From contig NZ_JAAOIV010000001.1 of NCBI RefSeq assembly GCF_011440275.1, forward strand, positions 124,001-188,000: DNA of 64,000 nucleotides, written 5' to 3'. Positions 1 through 8,987 of this stretch are shown piece by piece. Position 1 is the stretch's first letter. The number at the start of each line of letters is the position of its first letter. The position numbers were made by a program, and so were the translations under genes. The notes below the pieces were generated by a model, which did no database searches, was not told where the DNA came from, and saw nothing but the letters and a program-made list of their open reading frames with translations. Origin of the DNA: Metallococcus carri (GTDB lineage: Bacteria > Actinomycetota > Actinomycetes > Actinomycetales > Dermatophilaceae).

Positions 1-1
1 C

Positions 2-805
2 GCGCCGCGGATCCCCGGCATACCGACCCAAGGGCCTCCGCCGGATGGCGAACTGCTGCTCGCGACGATCGACCGGCTGAACCGCGCGGCGACCACCGTG
101 GGCGCGGCCGCCTCGCCGTGGGGCACCCGGCTGGCGTCGGTGCACCTCACCCAGAGTCGCAAGGTCATCGAGGTCGCCGCGTCGCAGGGGGTGCGGGTGC
201 CGACCTCCGCGCCGACCTTGCCGTCCACCGACGGCGCGACCCCACTCGCGGTCGAGAGCGAGGGCGCCACGCCCGCGGTGGTGCGCGCCATCGCGGGCGC
301 CGAACCGGCGATCATGCCGATGCTGCTGGTGATCGCCGCGACCCAGGCTGCGGGCAGCAGCCTGCTCGGCGCCCCGCCGGCCGCCGACCCGGCGCCCGTG
401 TCCGGCTCCGTCGCGAACGCGTTGCTCACCCCCGTGCGCCGGGCCACCTATGCCGTCGAGGTCGCCATCGCCAAGACCCCGCTCGCCCAGCGCACGACCC
501 TGCGCGCCCTGCTCACCATGCTGTATGCCGAGCGCTCGCGCATCGAGGTCGCGGCCGGGGCGAAGGCGCCTGCTCCGCCCACGGCCTTCTCGCTGCCCGT
601 CGCGGCCGACACGCCACAACGCCGCACCCAGCTGGTGCAGCGCGTCCTCGCCGATGTCGTGCAGGCCTGCGGGCACGCGACCGGCACCCGCGACGGGCTG
701 GGTGGTGCCGACGGAGCGGTCGGGCTGGTGCGCACTTGGGGTGTCTTCCTGAGTGCGGCGTGGACTGCGGGTGTCGCCCCGGCCGCCTTCCCGGGGTTGC
801 GGTGA
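2..805 (+). CDS. DUF4439-like protein, C-terminal part (cut by window edge)
   Basis: The frame is open from base 2, so the N-terminus lies outside the window; 267 residues are visible. The protein is Ala-rich with amphipathic helices and two clusters (about residues 20-60 and 140-180 of the visible part) that could form a ferritin-like bundle. In mycobacteria an alanine-rich DUF4439 protein (Rv2844) lies beside proS, and proS is 3 kb away here. The assignment leans on that synteny and general composition, not on a decisive motif. Its TGA overlaps the GTG of the next gene, so the two are probably translationally coupled. Confidence 0.55.
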   Translation, partial: APRIPGIPTQGPPPDGELLLATIDRLNRAATTVGAAASPWGTRLASVHLTQSRKVIEVAASQGVRVPTSAPTLPSTDGATPLAVESEGATPAVVRAIAGAEPAIMPMLLVIAATQAAGSSLLGAPPAADPAPVSGSVANALLTPVRRATYAVEVAIAKTPLAQRTTLRALLTMLYAERSRIEVAAGAKAPAPPTAFSLPVAADTPQRRTQLVQRVLADVVQACGHATGTRDGLGGADGAVGLVRTWGVFLSAAWTAGVAPAAFPGLR

Positions 806-1707
806 GCGTGACCATTCCGGCGTCCTTCGTCGACCTGGTCGCCGGACGCCCGCCCGAGCCCGCGATCAGCGGTGACGACTGGCTGGCCGGACTGCCGGCG
901 CTGATCGAGCGGTCGCTGGATCGGTTCGAACTCGCCGTCGACGAGGGGCCGGTGCGGCATGGCGTCGCGGCCATCGTCGTGCCGGTCCGGCGCGGTGACA
1001 CGCCCGCGGTGCTCAAGCTCTCCTGGCCGCACACCGAGGCCTCGCTCGAACACCTCGCCCTGCGCACCTGGGATGGCCGCGGAGCGGTCCGGCTGCTGGC
1101 CGCGGACCCGGCGACCTACGCCCTGGTGCTCGAACGCCTCGACGGCGCCCGTGACCTCACGTCCGTGGACCTGCTCGAGGCCTGCGAGCAACTCGGCCGC
1201 CTGTTCACCCGGCTGGACCGGCCCGCGATCCCCCAGCTCCAGCGTCTGTCGTCGGAGGCGCAGCGCTGGATCGCGTTGTGCCACAAGGGTTCTGACGCGG
1301 TGCCGCGCAGGCTGACCGATCAGGCTGCCGTCCAGATGACCGAGTTGATCACCGACCCGGACGTCGATGCCCACCTGATCCACCAGGACCTGCACTACGA
1401 AAACGCCCTCGCCGCCGACCGGGAGCCCTGGCTGGCGATCGACCCCAAACCCCTCGCGGGTGAGTGGGCCTTCGGCGTCGCGCCCGCGGTGTGGAACCGC
1501 TGGGAGGAGGCGCAATCGGCATACAACCTGCGCGCGCACCTGCGGCTGCGCCTCGGAATCATCTGTGAGACAGCGGGATTGGCTGAAGAACGCGCCCTCG
1601 CGTGGACCTTCTGCCGCCTGGTCCTCAACGCCCTGTGGTCAGCCGAAGACGACGACGCGGCGGCGATCACGCAATGGATCGCCGCCGCGAAGGCGATGAC
1701 GGGTTAG
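802..1707 (+). CDS. APH(6)/hydroxyurea-type small-molecule phosphotransferase
   Basis: This 301-residue protein has a kinase-like fold of the aminoglycoside phosphotransferase family. The catalytic segment HQDLHYENAL and the following metal-binding stretch LAIDPKPLAGE match the streptomycin 6-kinase/hydroxyurea kinase branch. The N-terminal lobe has the usual beta-rich segment with VLKLSWP. Start GTG 802 overlaps the upstream stop by 4 bases (GTGA); GTG 808 is an alternative. Its substrate cannot be read from sequence, and actinobacterial members are often not proven resistance genes. The reverse-strand reading across this gene is a shadow. Confidence 0.85.
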   Translation: MSVTIPASFVDLVAGRPPEPAISGDDWLAGLPALIERSLDRFELAVDEGPVRHGVAAIVVPVRRGDTPAVLKLSWPHTEASLEHLALRTWDGRGAVRLLAADPATYALVLERLDGARDLTSVDLLEACEQLGRLFTRLDRPAIPQLQRLSSEAQRWIALCHKGSDAVPRRLTDQAAVQMTELITDPDVDAHLIHQDLHYENALAADREPWLAIDPKPLAGEWAFGVAPAVWNRWEEAQSAYNLRAHLRLRLGIICETAGLAEERALAWTFCRLVLNALWSAEDDDAAAITQWIAAAKAMTG

Positions 1708-1711
1708 GCGC

Positions 1712-2470
1712 TCACTTGGCGTACTGCGCCAGGATGCCGTCGAAGCTGCCGGGGTCGTTCAGCAGGCCGCCCATCTGGTTCTGGTCGAGCGCCTGACCGT
1801 TGATCTTCAGGGTCGGGGTGCCGTTGACGCCGTCCTTGCTGGACTGGGTTTGGGTGGCGGTGACGTACTTGCTGTACTTGTCGCTCGACACGCACTGCTG
1901 GTAGGTCGTCAGCGCCGAGCCGCTCAGGCCCATCTTGCTGGCATATCCCTTCACCTCGTTGACGCTGAAGGTGTCGCCCTGTTGCGCCTGCTCCTCCGGC
2001 CGCTGGGCCGCGAAGGCCGCCTTGTGGAACTGCGGGAACTTGCCGGCGTCCGAGGCGCAGAACGAGGCGTTGGCCGCGATCTTGGACCCGTCGTTGCGCA
2101 GGTTGTCGTCCAGGAAGGACATCATGTGGTAGACGAGCTTGATCTTGCCGGCCTTGGCCGCAGCGTCGATCGCCGAGCCATTGGTCGTCTCCAGTTGCTT
2201 GCAGATCGGGCACTGGAAGTCCTCGTAGAGGTCGACCACCGGTGCGCCCTCGGCCGCCTTGCCCGGATAGGCGACGACGCCCTTGCCACCGGGGTTGGAA
2301 CCCTTCGGCCCGTCCGCGGCCGTGTTGCCTGAGCCGCGGGTGGCGAAGATCGCCACCACGATGCCGACCACGGCGATCACGGCGATGGCCGCGATGATGG
2401 CGTTGCGCAGACCGGAGCGGTCCTTGGGTTTGGCCTGGGCGAGCTTGGCGGAAGCGTCGGGGCGGGGCAT
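1712..2470 (-). CDS. membrane-anchored DsbA-like thiol-disulfide oxidoreductase
   Basis: The 252-residue protein has a charged N-terminus, one membrane segment at about residues 22-42 and an extracytoplasmic thioredoxin-like domain. The active-site motif CPIC is at residues 87-90, preceded by DLYEDFQ, and a cis-proline loop (NGTPTL) lies near the C-terminus. Two further cysteines (ASFCAS and QQCVSS) may form a structural pair. It probably catalyses disulfide formation or exchange outside the membrane. The MauE/DoxX-like gene just upstream on the same strand, 43 bases away, is the likely electron partner, an arrangement seen in many actinobacteria. Confidence 0.9.
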   Translation of the reverse strand: MPRPDASAKLAQAKPKDRSGLRNAIIAAIAVIAVVGIVVAIFATRGSGNTAADGPKGSNPGGKGVVAYPGKAAEGAPVVDLYEDFQCPICKQLETTNGSAIDAAAKAGKIKLVYHMMSFLDDNLRNDGSKIAANASFCASDAGKFPQFHKAAFAAQRPEEQAQQGDTFSVNEVKGYASKMGLSGSALTTYQQCVSSDKYSKYVTATQTQSSKDGVNGTPTLKINGQALDQNQMGGLLNDPGSFDGILAQYAK

Positions 2471-2513
2471 CAGGTGTCCTTGTCGTCTCGATCGAATCGG
2501 TGATATCCGGGGG

Positions 2514-3023
2514 TCAGCCCCAGAGCTTGGAGTCCAGGTCGAACTTGGTGCGGGGCTTGAGGATCAGCCAGGCGCAGCAGGCGAAGAGCGCGATATCGCG
2601 CGCGAGTTCCATCGGGTATGCCGGCTCCTTGGTCGTCCCGCCGCCACCGAAGCAGCCGCAGTCGATGCTGATCCCGCGCACCCAGACCGAGATGATCCCG
2701 ATGATGAACGCGACCATCAGCAGTCCGGCGACGATCGCCGCCGGCCGCACGAACAAGCCCACCACGAGCAGCGCCCCGACGAGGATCTCGACGAAGGGCA
2801 TCACCAGACCCCAGGCTCCGGCGAGCTCGTAGGGCAGGATTTGGAAGGCCCGGGTCGCCATCTGGGTCTCGGAGAGGTTCATGGCCTTGGTGATGCCGGC
2901 CCAGAGCATCACGGCTCCGACGATCAGCCGGAGCACCAGGCCGATCCAAGCCGTGATGTCGCGCCGCGGGGCGGTGGTGGCGTCGGTCACCAAATCGTCC
3001 TTCGTCGTGGTCATGGCGGTCAT
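2514..3023 (-). CDS. MauE/DoxX-family integral membrane redox protein
   Basis: From ATG 3023 the protein has 169 residues with four hydrophobic helices. A conserved start of the first helix (LRLIVGAVMLWAGITKAMNL) is followed by a DCGCFGGGG loop whose CxC cysteines fit a MauE-type thiol relay. The frame extends upstream to 3086, but that extension is charged and unlike the family; ATG 3014 is another possible start. Its position directly before the DsbA-like gene suggests the two form a disulfide-generating pair. No quinone-binding residues can be assigned from sequence alone. Confidence 0.85.
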   Translation of the reverse strand: MTAMTTTKDDLVTDATTAPRRDITAWIGLVLRLIVGAVMLWAGITKAMNLSETQMATRAFQILPYELAGAWGLVMPFVEILVGALLVVGLFVRPAAIVAGLLMVAFIIGIISVWVRGISIDCGCFGGGGTTKEPAYPMELARDIALFACCAWLILKPRTKFDLDSKLWG

Positions 3024-3064
3024 GATCGCATGCCCCCCTATGGGTGGCCGCCTGGTCCAACGGC

Positions 3065-3778
3065 TCACTGCCCGCTGGCGTTCCACTCCCGCACGATCCG
3101 CACCACATCGCTGATTTCCTGGGCCACCGCATCGGGTGTCGCGCCGGTCTCGACCCGCTGCGCGACGGGAATGTCGCTATGCGGCACCCAGATCGCGCGC
3201 ATGCCGGCGCCCTGGGCGCCGTGGACATCCTCGAAGAGCCGGTCGCCGACATACACGCTCTCGGCGACCGCGACACCCACCGCATCGGCGGCCGCACGGA
3301 AGGCCTGCGGGTGCGGCTTGGTCCACGGGATCTCGCTGGAGTAGACCTCGCCGTCGATCAACTCGGCGACACCGTCGCGCTCGAAGATCGCGCGGTGGTA
3401 GCCGCCTGTCCACAAGGTGTTGGACAGCACGCCGATGCGAATTCCCATGTCGCGCAAGGCTTCCCAGGTCGGACGCACGAGCGGATCGGTGAAGGTGTGC
3501 TCCTTCCAGAACTCCTGATGACCTATCAACCCGGCCGTATGCCGTTCGTCGGCCGGGTCGAGCCCGGCCGCCTCGGCGATGCTCTCGATCGAGGCGCTGG
3601 TGTGGTCTTCCCTGGAGCGCTGCCAGGCGGCCTCGCACTGGTGCAGCAGTGACTCCACGAGCAGGTCGTCGCCCTGCCAGGCGGCGGCATACGCCTGCCA
3701 TTCGGCGCGGACGTCGATGTCTCCGTGCCACGGCGTGAGCGTGCCGCCCCAGTCGAACAGCACCGCCCGCACGGTCAC
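3065..3778 (-). CDS. HAD-superfamily hydrolase
   Basis: This 237-residue protein carries the HAD motifs in order: nucleophile Asp9 in [14 protein letters not shown] as motif II, and [17 protein letters not shown] as motif IV. The usual second aspartate two residues after the nucleophile is glycine (DWGGT), common in the HAD-IA subgroup. It is probably a phosphatase acting on a small phosphorylated metabolite; the substrate is not predictable. Start GTG 3778 overlaps the proS stop by 4 bases, so it is translationally coupled to proS. Confidence 0.88.
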   Translation of the reverse strand: MTVRAVLFDWGGTLTPWHGDIDVRAEWQAYAAAWQGDDLLVESLLHQCEAAWQRSREDHTSASIESIAEAAGLDPADERHTAGLIGHQEFWKEHTFTDPLVRPTWEALRDMGIRIGVLSNTLWTGGYHRAIFERDGVAELIDGEVYSSEIPWTKPHPQAFRAAADAVGVAVAESVYVGDRLFEDVHGAQGAGMRAIWVPHSDIPVAQRVETGATPDAVAQEISDVVRIVREWNASGQ

Positions 3779-5535
3779 GAGCCGCGCACCTCGCGCAGCA
3801 CCTCGGCCACCGCGTCGTCGACCGGCACGTCGCGGCGGTCGCCGGAGCGGCGGTCCTTGATCTCGATGGTGCCGTCGGCCAGGCCCTTGCCGAGCACGAC
3901 GATCGTCGGGACGCCGATCAGCTCGGCGTCCTTGAACTTCACGCCGGGGCTGACCTTCTGCCGGTCGTCGTAGAGCACCTCCAGGCCCTCGTCCTCCAGC
4001 CCGCGCACCAGCTCCTCGGCGCGCACGAAGACCGCCTGGTCCTTGCCGGTGGCCACGACGTGCACGTCCGCGGGAGCGATTTCGCGCGGCCAGATCAGGC
4101 CGAGCTCGTCGAGGTTGTCCTCGGCGATCATCCCCACCGCGCGGGTGACGCCCACGCCATACGACCCCATCGTGACCGTGACGAGCTTGCCGTGCTCGTC
4201 AAGGACCTTCAGGCCGAGCGCCTCGGCATATTTCGTGCCGAGCTGGAAGATGTGGCCCATCTCGACGCCCCGAGCCAGGCGCAGCGGCAGCCCGCCAGGA
4301 CCGATATCGCCCTCGCGGATCTGCGCGGCCTGGATCGTGCCGTCGGCGGTGAAATCGCGGCCGTAGACCAGGTCGATGACGTGGCGGCCGTGGCTGTCCG
4401 CGCCGGTCACCCAGGCGCTGCCCTCGGCGATGCTCGGGTCGAGCAGATAGCGGATGCCGCTCGCCTTGTCGGTGCCCAGCACACCAGGACCGATATAGCC
4501 CTTGGCCAGGGTCGGGTGAGCGGCAAAGTCCTTGTCCTCGAAGGGTTCCACGTCGGCCGGGGCCACCTTGACCTCGAGCCGTTTGGGGTCGACCTCGCGG
4601 TCGCCCGGCACGCCGATCGCCAGCGGCTCGCGGGTGCCGTCGGGGTGGACGAGCATGACCAGCACGTTCTTGAGAGTGTCGGCCGCGGTCCACTCGCGGC
4701 CGTCGTCGCGCGGGTGGTCCTTGTTGAGCGCGGCGACCAGGGTCTCGATGGTCGGGGTGTCCGGAGTGTCCTCGACGTGGGCGGGGCCGGCGGTCACCTC
4801 GACCGGTGCGGCCTGCGGCACCTCGACGGCCTCGACATTCGCGGCATACCCGCTCTCGTCGCGCACAAAGGTGTCCTCGCCGTGCTCGCTCACCGCGAGG
4901 AACTCCTCGCTGGCCGAGCCGCCCATGGCGCCGGAGTCGGCGTGCACGATGACGTATTCGAAACCGAGCCGCTCGAAGATCTTGATGTAGGCATCGCGGT
5001 GCGCGTCATACGCCTTCTGCAGGCCGGCCTGATCGACGTCGAAGGAATAGGAGTCCTTCATCACGAACTCGCGGGCGCGCAGGATGCCCGCGCGCGGACG
5101 CGCCTCGTCGCGATACTTCGTCTGGATCTGGAAGAGCGCGAGCGGCAGGTCCTTGTAGGAGTTGTACATGTCCTTCACCGCGAGGCAGAACATCTCCTCG
5201 TGGGTCGGGCCGAGCAGCATGTCGGTGTCGCGACGGTCCTTCAACCGGAACAGGTTGGGGCCGTATTCGGTCCACCGGTTGGTCGCCTCGTAGGGCTCGC
5301 GCGGCAGCAGGGCCGGGAAGAGCACCTCCTGCGAGCCGATCGCCTCCATCTCCTCGCGGATGATGCCCTCGACCTTGGCGCGCACCTTCATGCCGAGCGG
5401 CAACCAGCTGTAGATGCCCGGCGCCACCCGGCGCACGTAGCCCGCCCGGACCAGCAGCTTGTGCCCCGGCAGCTCCGCGTCGGCCGGGTCCTCGCGCAAG
5501 GTTCGCAGGAACAGGGACGACATACGCATGGCCAC
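3775..5535 (-). CDS. proS: prolyl-tRNA synthetase (bacterial type with editing insertion)
   Basis: The enzyme charges tRNA-Pro. From GTG 5535 it has 586 residues, normal for the bacterial type with an INS editing domain. Class II motifs are visible: GIYSWLPLG near the N-terminus, RTEYGPNLF-type motif 1 context, [14 protein letters not shown] (motif 2) and [18 protein letters not shown] (motif 3). The middle holds the long insertion, followed by the anticodon-binding domain ending near [22 protein letters not shown] 5535 is chosen because GAAGGAG at 5543-5549 sits seven bases before it; in-frame ATGs at 5529 and 5523 are alternatives. Confidence 0.97.
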   Translation of the reverse strand: MAMRMSSLFLRTLREDPADAELPGHKLLVRAGYVRRVAPGIYSWLPLGMKVRAKVEGIIREEMEAIGSQEVLFPALLPREPYEATNRWTEYGPNLFRLKDRRDTDMLLGPTHEEMFCLAVKDMYNSYKDLPLALFQIQTKYRDEARPRAGILRAREFVMKDSYSFDVDQAGLQKAYDAHRDAYIKIFERLGFEYVIVHADSGAMGGSASEEFLAVSEHGEDTFVRDESGYAANVEAVEVPQAAPVEVTAGPAHVEDTPDTPTIETLVAALNKDHPRDDGREWTAADTLKNVLVMLVHPDGTREPLAIGVPGDREVDPKRLEVKVAPADVEPFEDKDFAAHPTLAKGYIGPGVLGTDKASGIRYLLDPSIAEGSAWVTGADSHGRHVIDLVYGRDFTADGTIQAAQIREGDIGPGGLPLRLARGVEMGHIFQLGTKYAEALGLKVLDEHGKLVTVTMGSYGVGVTRAVGMIAEDNLDELGLIWPREIAPADVHVVATGKDQAVFVRAEELVRGLEDEGLEVLYDDRQKVSPGVKFKDAELIGVPTIVVLGKGLADGTIEIKDRRSGDRRDVPVDDAVAEVLREVRGS

Positions 5536-5542
5536 GGGGGCT

Positions 5543-5549
5543 CTCCTTC
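5543..5549 (-). promoter_or_regulatory. ribosome binding site of proS
   Basis: GAAGGAG on the minus strand lies seven bases upstream of GTG 5535. Its spacing to ATG 5529 would be 13 bases, so it favours the GTG start. Confidence 0.6.
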
Positions 5550-5608
5550 GGGCGTGGGCTGGACGCCGGTCAGGATATCCGCCGCCCTCCCCCGGATTCG
5601 CGTGGGTT

Positions 5609-6040
5609 TCAGGCGGGCAAGGGGTCGGCGCGGCGGACGATGGCGGCCGTGTCGAGTCCATGGGGCGGCGCCCCGAAGACGCCGGCAGGTGCGTCGAGGC
5701 GACTGGCGACGAAGGCGTCCCCCACCTCGGGCGTGCTGTGCCGCACCAGCAGCGAGGCTTGCAAGACGGTCGCCATCCGGGCGGCGATGCTGCGGGCCTG
5801 TCTATGAGCAGACCGCCGAAGGCCGACCGGTGCGCGGCATACCAATGTGCTTCTGCCACAGCACGTCTCATCAGCGACGCGGAGCCGAGCTCGCAATCCA
5901 GCCGGGTCGCCGCGACCATCTCGATGATGGTGCGCATGCCGCGTTCCTCGCCACCCAGCCGCACCGGCATACACGTCGTGGAACTCGAGTTCGGAGGACG
6001 CGTTGGAGCGATTGCCGAGCTTGTCCTTCAGGCGGAGCGC
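5609..6040 (-). pseudogene. aidB-type acyl-CoA dehydrogenase, 3' fragment
   Basis: The minus strand encodes the C-terminal half of an AidB-like acyl-CoA dehydrogenase. [24 protein letters not shown] begins at 6034, followed after a frameshift near 5985 by [20 protein letters not shown] and then, after a further frame change near 5815, by [19 protein letters not shown] and the terminal ...[14 protein letters not shown]. The 5' half lies at 8491-8946, separated by inserted DNA. Joining the two across AGCGC restores RNAL-RLKDK in frame. AidB-type enzymes are flavoproteins linked to alkylation response; this copy must be inactive. Confidence 0.85.
6036..6040. repeat. left 5-bp target-site duplication (AGCGC)
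   Basis: AGCGC here and at 8491-8495 flanks the insertion in aidB. Deleting one copy plus the intervening DNA rejoins the codons for N-A-L-R-L-K in frame. Confidence 0.6.
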
Positions 6041-6404
6041 ACCAGGTCGCCCGCGGTGCGCTGCTCATGAGGATGCGTCTGGCGCGCGGCGCGCGGCCCG
6101 CCGTGATACGCCTACTTAACCTTGATCGGGACAAAAACAGCAGTTCGCTCTTGCGAGTCGCACCCGTGCGCTGAAGGCGTCGGCCAGGTTGCTGCACCCC
6201 GCGACACGCAGATGACAACCGAGCTTCTGCGGACCGGGCTGAGAACAGGGCTCGTCGATCGGAGCGCCCCTTTCAGGGTCCGAGGGACCCGCGAGCAGCC
6301 CGGGGAAAAGGCTCCGGCTGGCCTATTGCGCGCCGAGCGACCCTGGGTCTACTGTCCGAGCTGTCTCGCAACGGAGCGGGCACTTCACCTCGGGGGTTAC
6401 TGTC

Positions 6405-7730
6405 ATGAAAGAAAAAGCAGTCGGCCGGCGTGCGCGTCGAGCTGTTCCGTTGATCACAGTCGGAGTTATCGCCGCGACATGGGCCGGGAGCGGTGTGCCG
6501 GCGCCCGCAAAAGCAGAGGCGGTCGCTAGTTCGACCATATCTGGGTCGGTGACCAATGCTACTGGCCAGGCGATCTCCGGAGAGTCGGTGACGGTCTATG
6601 CGATGCCACCTATCACAGCTTCCACGCTCCCGGCGCTCAACTCCGAGTTTCAGTTGCGACCTCTCGGCACGGCGACGACAGGCGCTGACGGGACCTACTC
6701 GACCACGCTAGATGCGGCGGCGGTGTCGGCTACCGCTACGAGCACGGGGCGCAATCAGATCGATGGCATCGTGGTTGCTGGCGCCAGCGGCACCGAGCAG
6801 CGCGCTTACGTGGTGAACATCGAGGTCACGAACCCCAGCTCCGGCGCCAACACGCTCGCAAGCGAGCCACTTCGGGACACGAGTGCAAGTGAGTCGGCAC
6901 CACCAACAACGGATAGCGCCGACGACAACGTGCCACCACCCGGCGGTGCCGCTCTCAGCAATCTCCGTACATCACAGCTTGGGACGAAGTCCACCTCCGC
7001 AACAGGAGGAGCTACCAGCTCGGCCGCCGGCAAGATCGACTTCGTGATGGCCGCCGCCGCTAGTGGATCAAAGGCAGCGGCGGTCACCCCGTCCAGCACG
7101 AGTCCGTACTGTGGTGTCCGCGTTCGAGACGTGGGCAACCAGCCGGTCACCGTCGTTCAGGGATGGTCCACCACCGGTGCTCCCTACACCGGTCAATTGA
7201 GTTACACCCAAGGGGCATCATCGACTCTGGGGACCGGGATCAGCTACGGCGGGTCGTACGGCTCTTTCGAACACTCCGGCACCGTGGGACGTTCGTCGTC
7301 GGTGACCATCAACTACGCGCAGTTCTCCCGCTATGTCGGAGTGCGGCTATCGCGGACATACTTCCACTACGGGGTGTACCAAGTGCGTGCTTGTGGGACA
7401 CCTGACCCGTGGCGGAATTATTGGTACGTTCTGTGGCCTGAATACCACGCTGGAGGGTCCAGCACACGCCTCGGAGCGGCATCCGCGTTCCAATACTGTG
7501 TGCCCCAGGGGTATAAGGACGATTACATCACGCAAAACCAACGAGCGATCAACTGGACCGATGGGGCTTCCATCTCCGGAAACGGGGTGACTGCATCATT
7601 GTCCGCGCAGACCGGATATAACAGCACTACGAGAGTCCGTCTCACCCCTGGCGGATATCACATGCAAATCTGCGGCAAGTACAGCTGGCCGGCAGGGTCT
7701 GGCCTGATTGAGATCCGTGGAAGCTACTAG
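6405..7730 (+). CDS. secreted surface protein of unknown function
   Basis: The 441-residue protein begins MKEKAVGRRARRAVP, followed by a hydrophobic stretch and an AKAEA cleavage region near residue 38, so it is probably Sec-exported. Residues about 40-130 (STISGSVTNATGQAISGESV) look like a carboxypeptidase-regulatory or Cna-B-like beta sandwich. Next comes a Ser/Thr/Ala-rich linker, then a C-terminal domain of about 210 residues rich in Tyr, Gly and Ser with paired cysteines (YCGVRV, RACGTP, QYCVPQ, MQICGK). There is no sortase signal or membrane anchor. I do not recognise the family. Codon use is visibly less GC-biased than in neighbours. Confidence 0.85.
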   Translation: MKEKAVGRRARRAVPLITVGVIAATWAGSGVPAPAKAEAVASSTISGSVTNATGQAISGESVTVYAMPPITASTLPALNSEFQLRPLGTATTGADGTYSTTLDAAAVSATATSTGRNQIDGIVVAGASGTEQRAYVVNIEVTNPSSGANTLASEPLRDTSASESAPPTTDSADDNVPPPGGAALSNLRTSQLGTKSTSATGGATSSAAGKIDFVMAAAASGSKAAAVTPSSTSPYCGVRVRDVGNQPVTVVQGWSTTGAPYTGQLSYTQGASSTLGTGISYGGSYGSFEHSGTVGRSSSVTINYAQFSRYVGVRLSRTYFHYGVYQVRACGTPDPWRNYWYVLWPEYHAGGSSTRLGAASAFQYCVPQGYKDDYITQNQRAINWTDGASISGNGVTASLSAQTGYNSTTRVRLTPGGYHMQICGKYSWPAGSGLIEIRGSY

Positions 7731-8253
7731 GTCACTGGCCCGGTGGGCGGTCCGTATGGGACTACCCACCGGGCTTGTCATCACAGTCGCATCCTGCAGT
7801 TTTTTGAGTGGCGATTCCGCATCGAATCTGCGGACCGTTGATCAAAATGCCAGCTACTGCGCCTCCTACGTGCGCCAGGACTCGACCTACACGATCTCCA
7901 TGGTTGAAAACACGACGGCACAGAAAGTCACCGTGCTTTCCGTCGAGTCTCGCGACAAGGCCAAGGCATCAGTATCCGCCTGGACGATGATCCCCGCCCC
8001 GTACACACCACGAGACCCGCAGCCGGCAAACGGCACGGGCAAGCACGTCTCGCCCCAGAAAGTGACGGCCATCCGTGCTCACGGCCTGGTGTTCGTCAGT
8101 GTCTCGCTCCGATGGGTCAAACCCCTGACCAGCAAGACGTTCATCCCAGGAGTGACAGTGCGCTACCGGTCACCAGATGGTGAAGGAACCGTCAACACCA
8201 GGATTGAGCTTGGGGCTGCCCCGCAGATGTGCACCCCGACGGCCGCTTCGTAG
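7717..8253 (+). CDS. putative lipoprotein of unknown function
   Basis: From GTG 7717 the protein has 178 residues; a TTG three codons upstream (7708) is an alternative start. Both overlap the end of the preceding gene, so the two are probably co-translated. The N-terminus is a signal peptide ending in ITVASC, a plausible lipobox with Cys as the mature first residue. The rest is beta-rich with two further cysteines (ASYCASY and PQMCTP) that may pair. No family is recognised. A partner role with the secreted protein encoded just upstream is an inference from the overlap. Confidence 0.75.
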   Translation: MEATRSLARWAVRMGLPTGLVITVASCSFLSGDSASNLRTVDQNASYCASYVRQDSTYTISMVENTTAQKVTVLSVESRDKAKASVSAWTMIPAPYTPRDPQPANGTGKHVSPQKVTAIRAHGLVFVSVSLRWVKPLTSKTFIPGVTVRYRSPDGEGTVNTRIELGAAPQMCTPTAAS

Positions 8254-8286
8254 AGCTGAGCCCTTTTTGAACACCCTTAGCTCTGA
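8252..8286 (+). terminator. possible hairpin terminator of the insertion operon
   Basis: AGAGCTGAG and CTTAGCTCT form an imperfect inverted repeat right after the lipoprotein stop, with a T-rich loop. There is no T-tract after the stem, so it is a weak candidate. Confidence 0.35.
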
Positions 8287-8490
8287 GGATTTCTAAGTAC
8301 CAAGAACCAACGGCAACGCCAGCGTCCGGAGCGAGTCGATGCTCAGGTCGGCGACAGCCAAAGATGCGGGCCGGGCTCTCGCGCCACCCGGCCCCCACTG
8401 GCGCCGCGGGTGACGCCGGTGGGGCGCGGCCGTGGATGCGATTCACTCGCTGATGGCCGCGGCAGAGGCGCGCCCGTTGGGACGATCTGC

Positions 8491-8946
8491 AGCGCGTTGC
8501 GTGTGCCGTCCGGCCGCACCCGCGGCACGACGAATCACGTCACGCCGCCCGGTGCCTGCGCGAGCACCAGGAAGATGTCGTTGGCCGGCGCCGAGGTGAA
8601 CGACTTGTGCCCGCGCAGCAGGTAGCTGTTGTCGTCCTGCCGCGCTGCCTCGGTGATATTGGTGCGCACATCCGAGCCGCCCTGCTTCTCGGTCATGCCC
8701 ATGCCGGCGAGGATCGCGGCCTCGTTGCCCGCCGCGTCGACCGGCTGCAGCCGCCGGGTGGCCGAGCTCACGGGTGGCCGGGTCCCCGGCAACCCGGCCG
8801 AGTTCGTTGAGCGAGTCCACGACCGTGCCGTATGCCGAACCCGCTTGTGCCGCAAGCGCATCCAGCAGGGCACGGTCACCGCGGACGGTGTGGTGACCGA
8901 CGAGTGGACCGGGCTGGTTGGTGGGTGTGCGCGCGAACAGGTCCAT
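8491..8946 (-). pseudogene. aidB-type acyl-CoA dehydrogenase, 5' fragment
   Basis: From ATG 8946 the minus strand encodes an AidB-like N-terminus (NQPGPLVGHHTVRGDRALLD). It jumps to another frame with an internal loss of about 110 residues, continues as AAILAGMGMTEKQGGSDVRT and LLRGHKSFTSAPANDIFLV, then shifts frame again into VPRVRPDGTRNAL. GMTEKQGGSDVR is the flavin/substrate-binding signature of acyl-CoA dehydrogenases. The gene is broken by at least two frame changes, one internal deletion and the 2.45-kb insertion at 8490. Confidence 0.85.
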
Positions 8947-8987
8947 ACCGCTGAACCTAGTCGCGGGCGCCGCGTACCGTGTCCCGT

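Larger units (their letters stand above)
6041..8490. mobile_element. 2.45-kb insertion in aidB carrying two exported-protein genes
   Basis: This segment splits the aidB-like pseudogene and is bounded by AGCGC direct repeats. Its ends show a weak inverted similarity: CAGGTCGCCC at 6043-6052 against CAGATCGTCC read inward from 8489, 8 of 10 identical. It has no recognisable transposase. It holds two plus-strand genes, both exported, and looks lower in GC than its surroundings, with no GTATGCC heptamers. The first 360 bases (6041-6404) and last 235 bases show no gene I can support. It could be a non-autonomous transposon or a cargo left after loss of a transposase. Confidence 0.65.

Noticed and set aside
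4060-6174. 704-codon plus-strand frame opposite proS
   Set aside because: It is the antisense shadow of proS; the part past 5.6 kb runs over the aidB remnant and is not a new gene.
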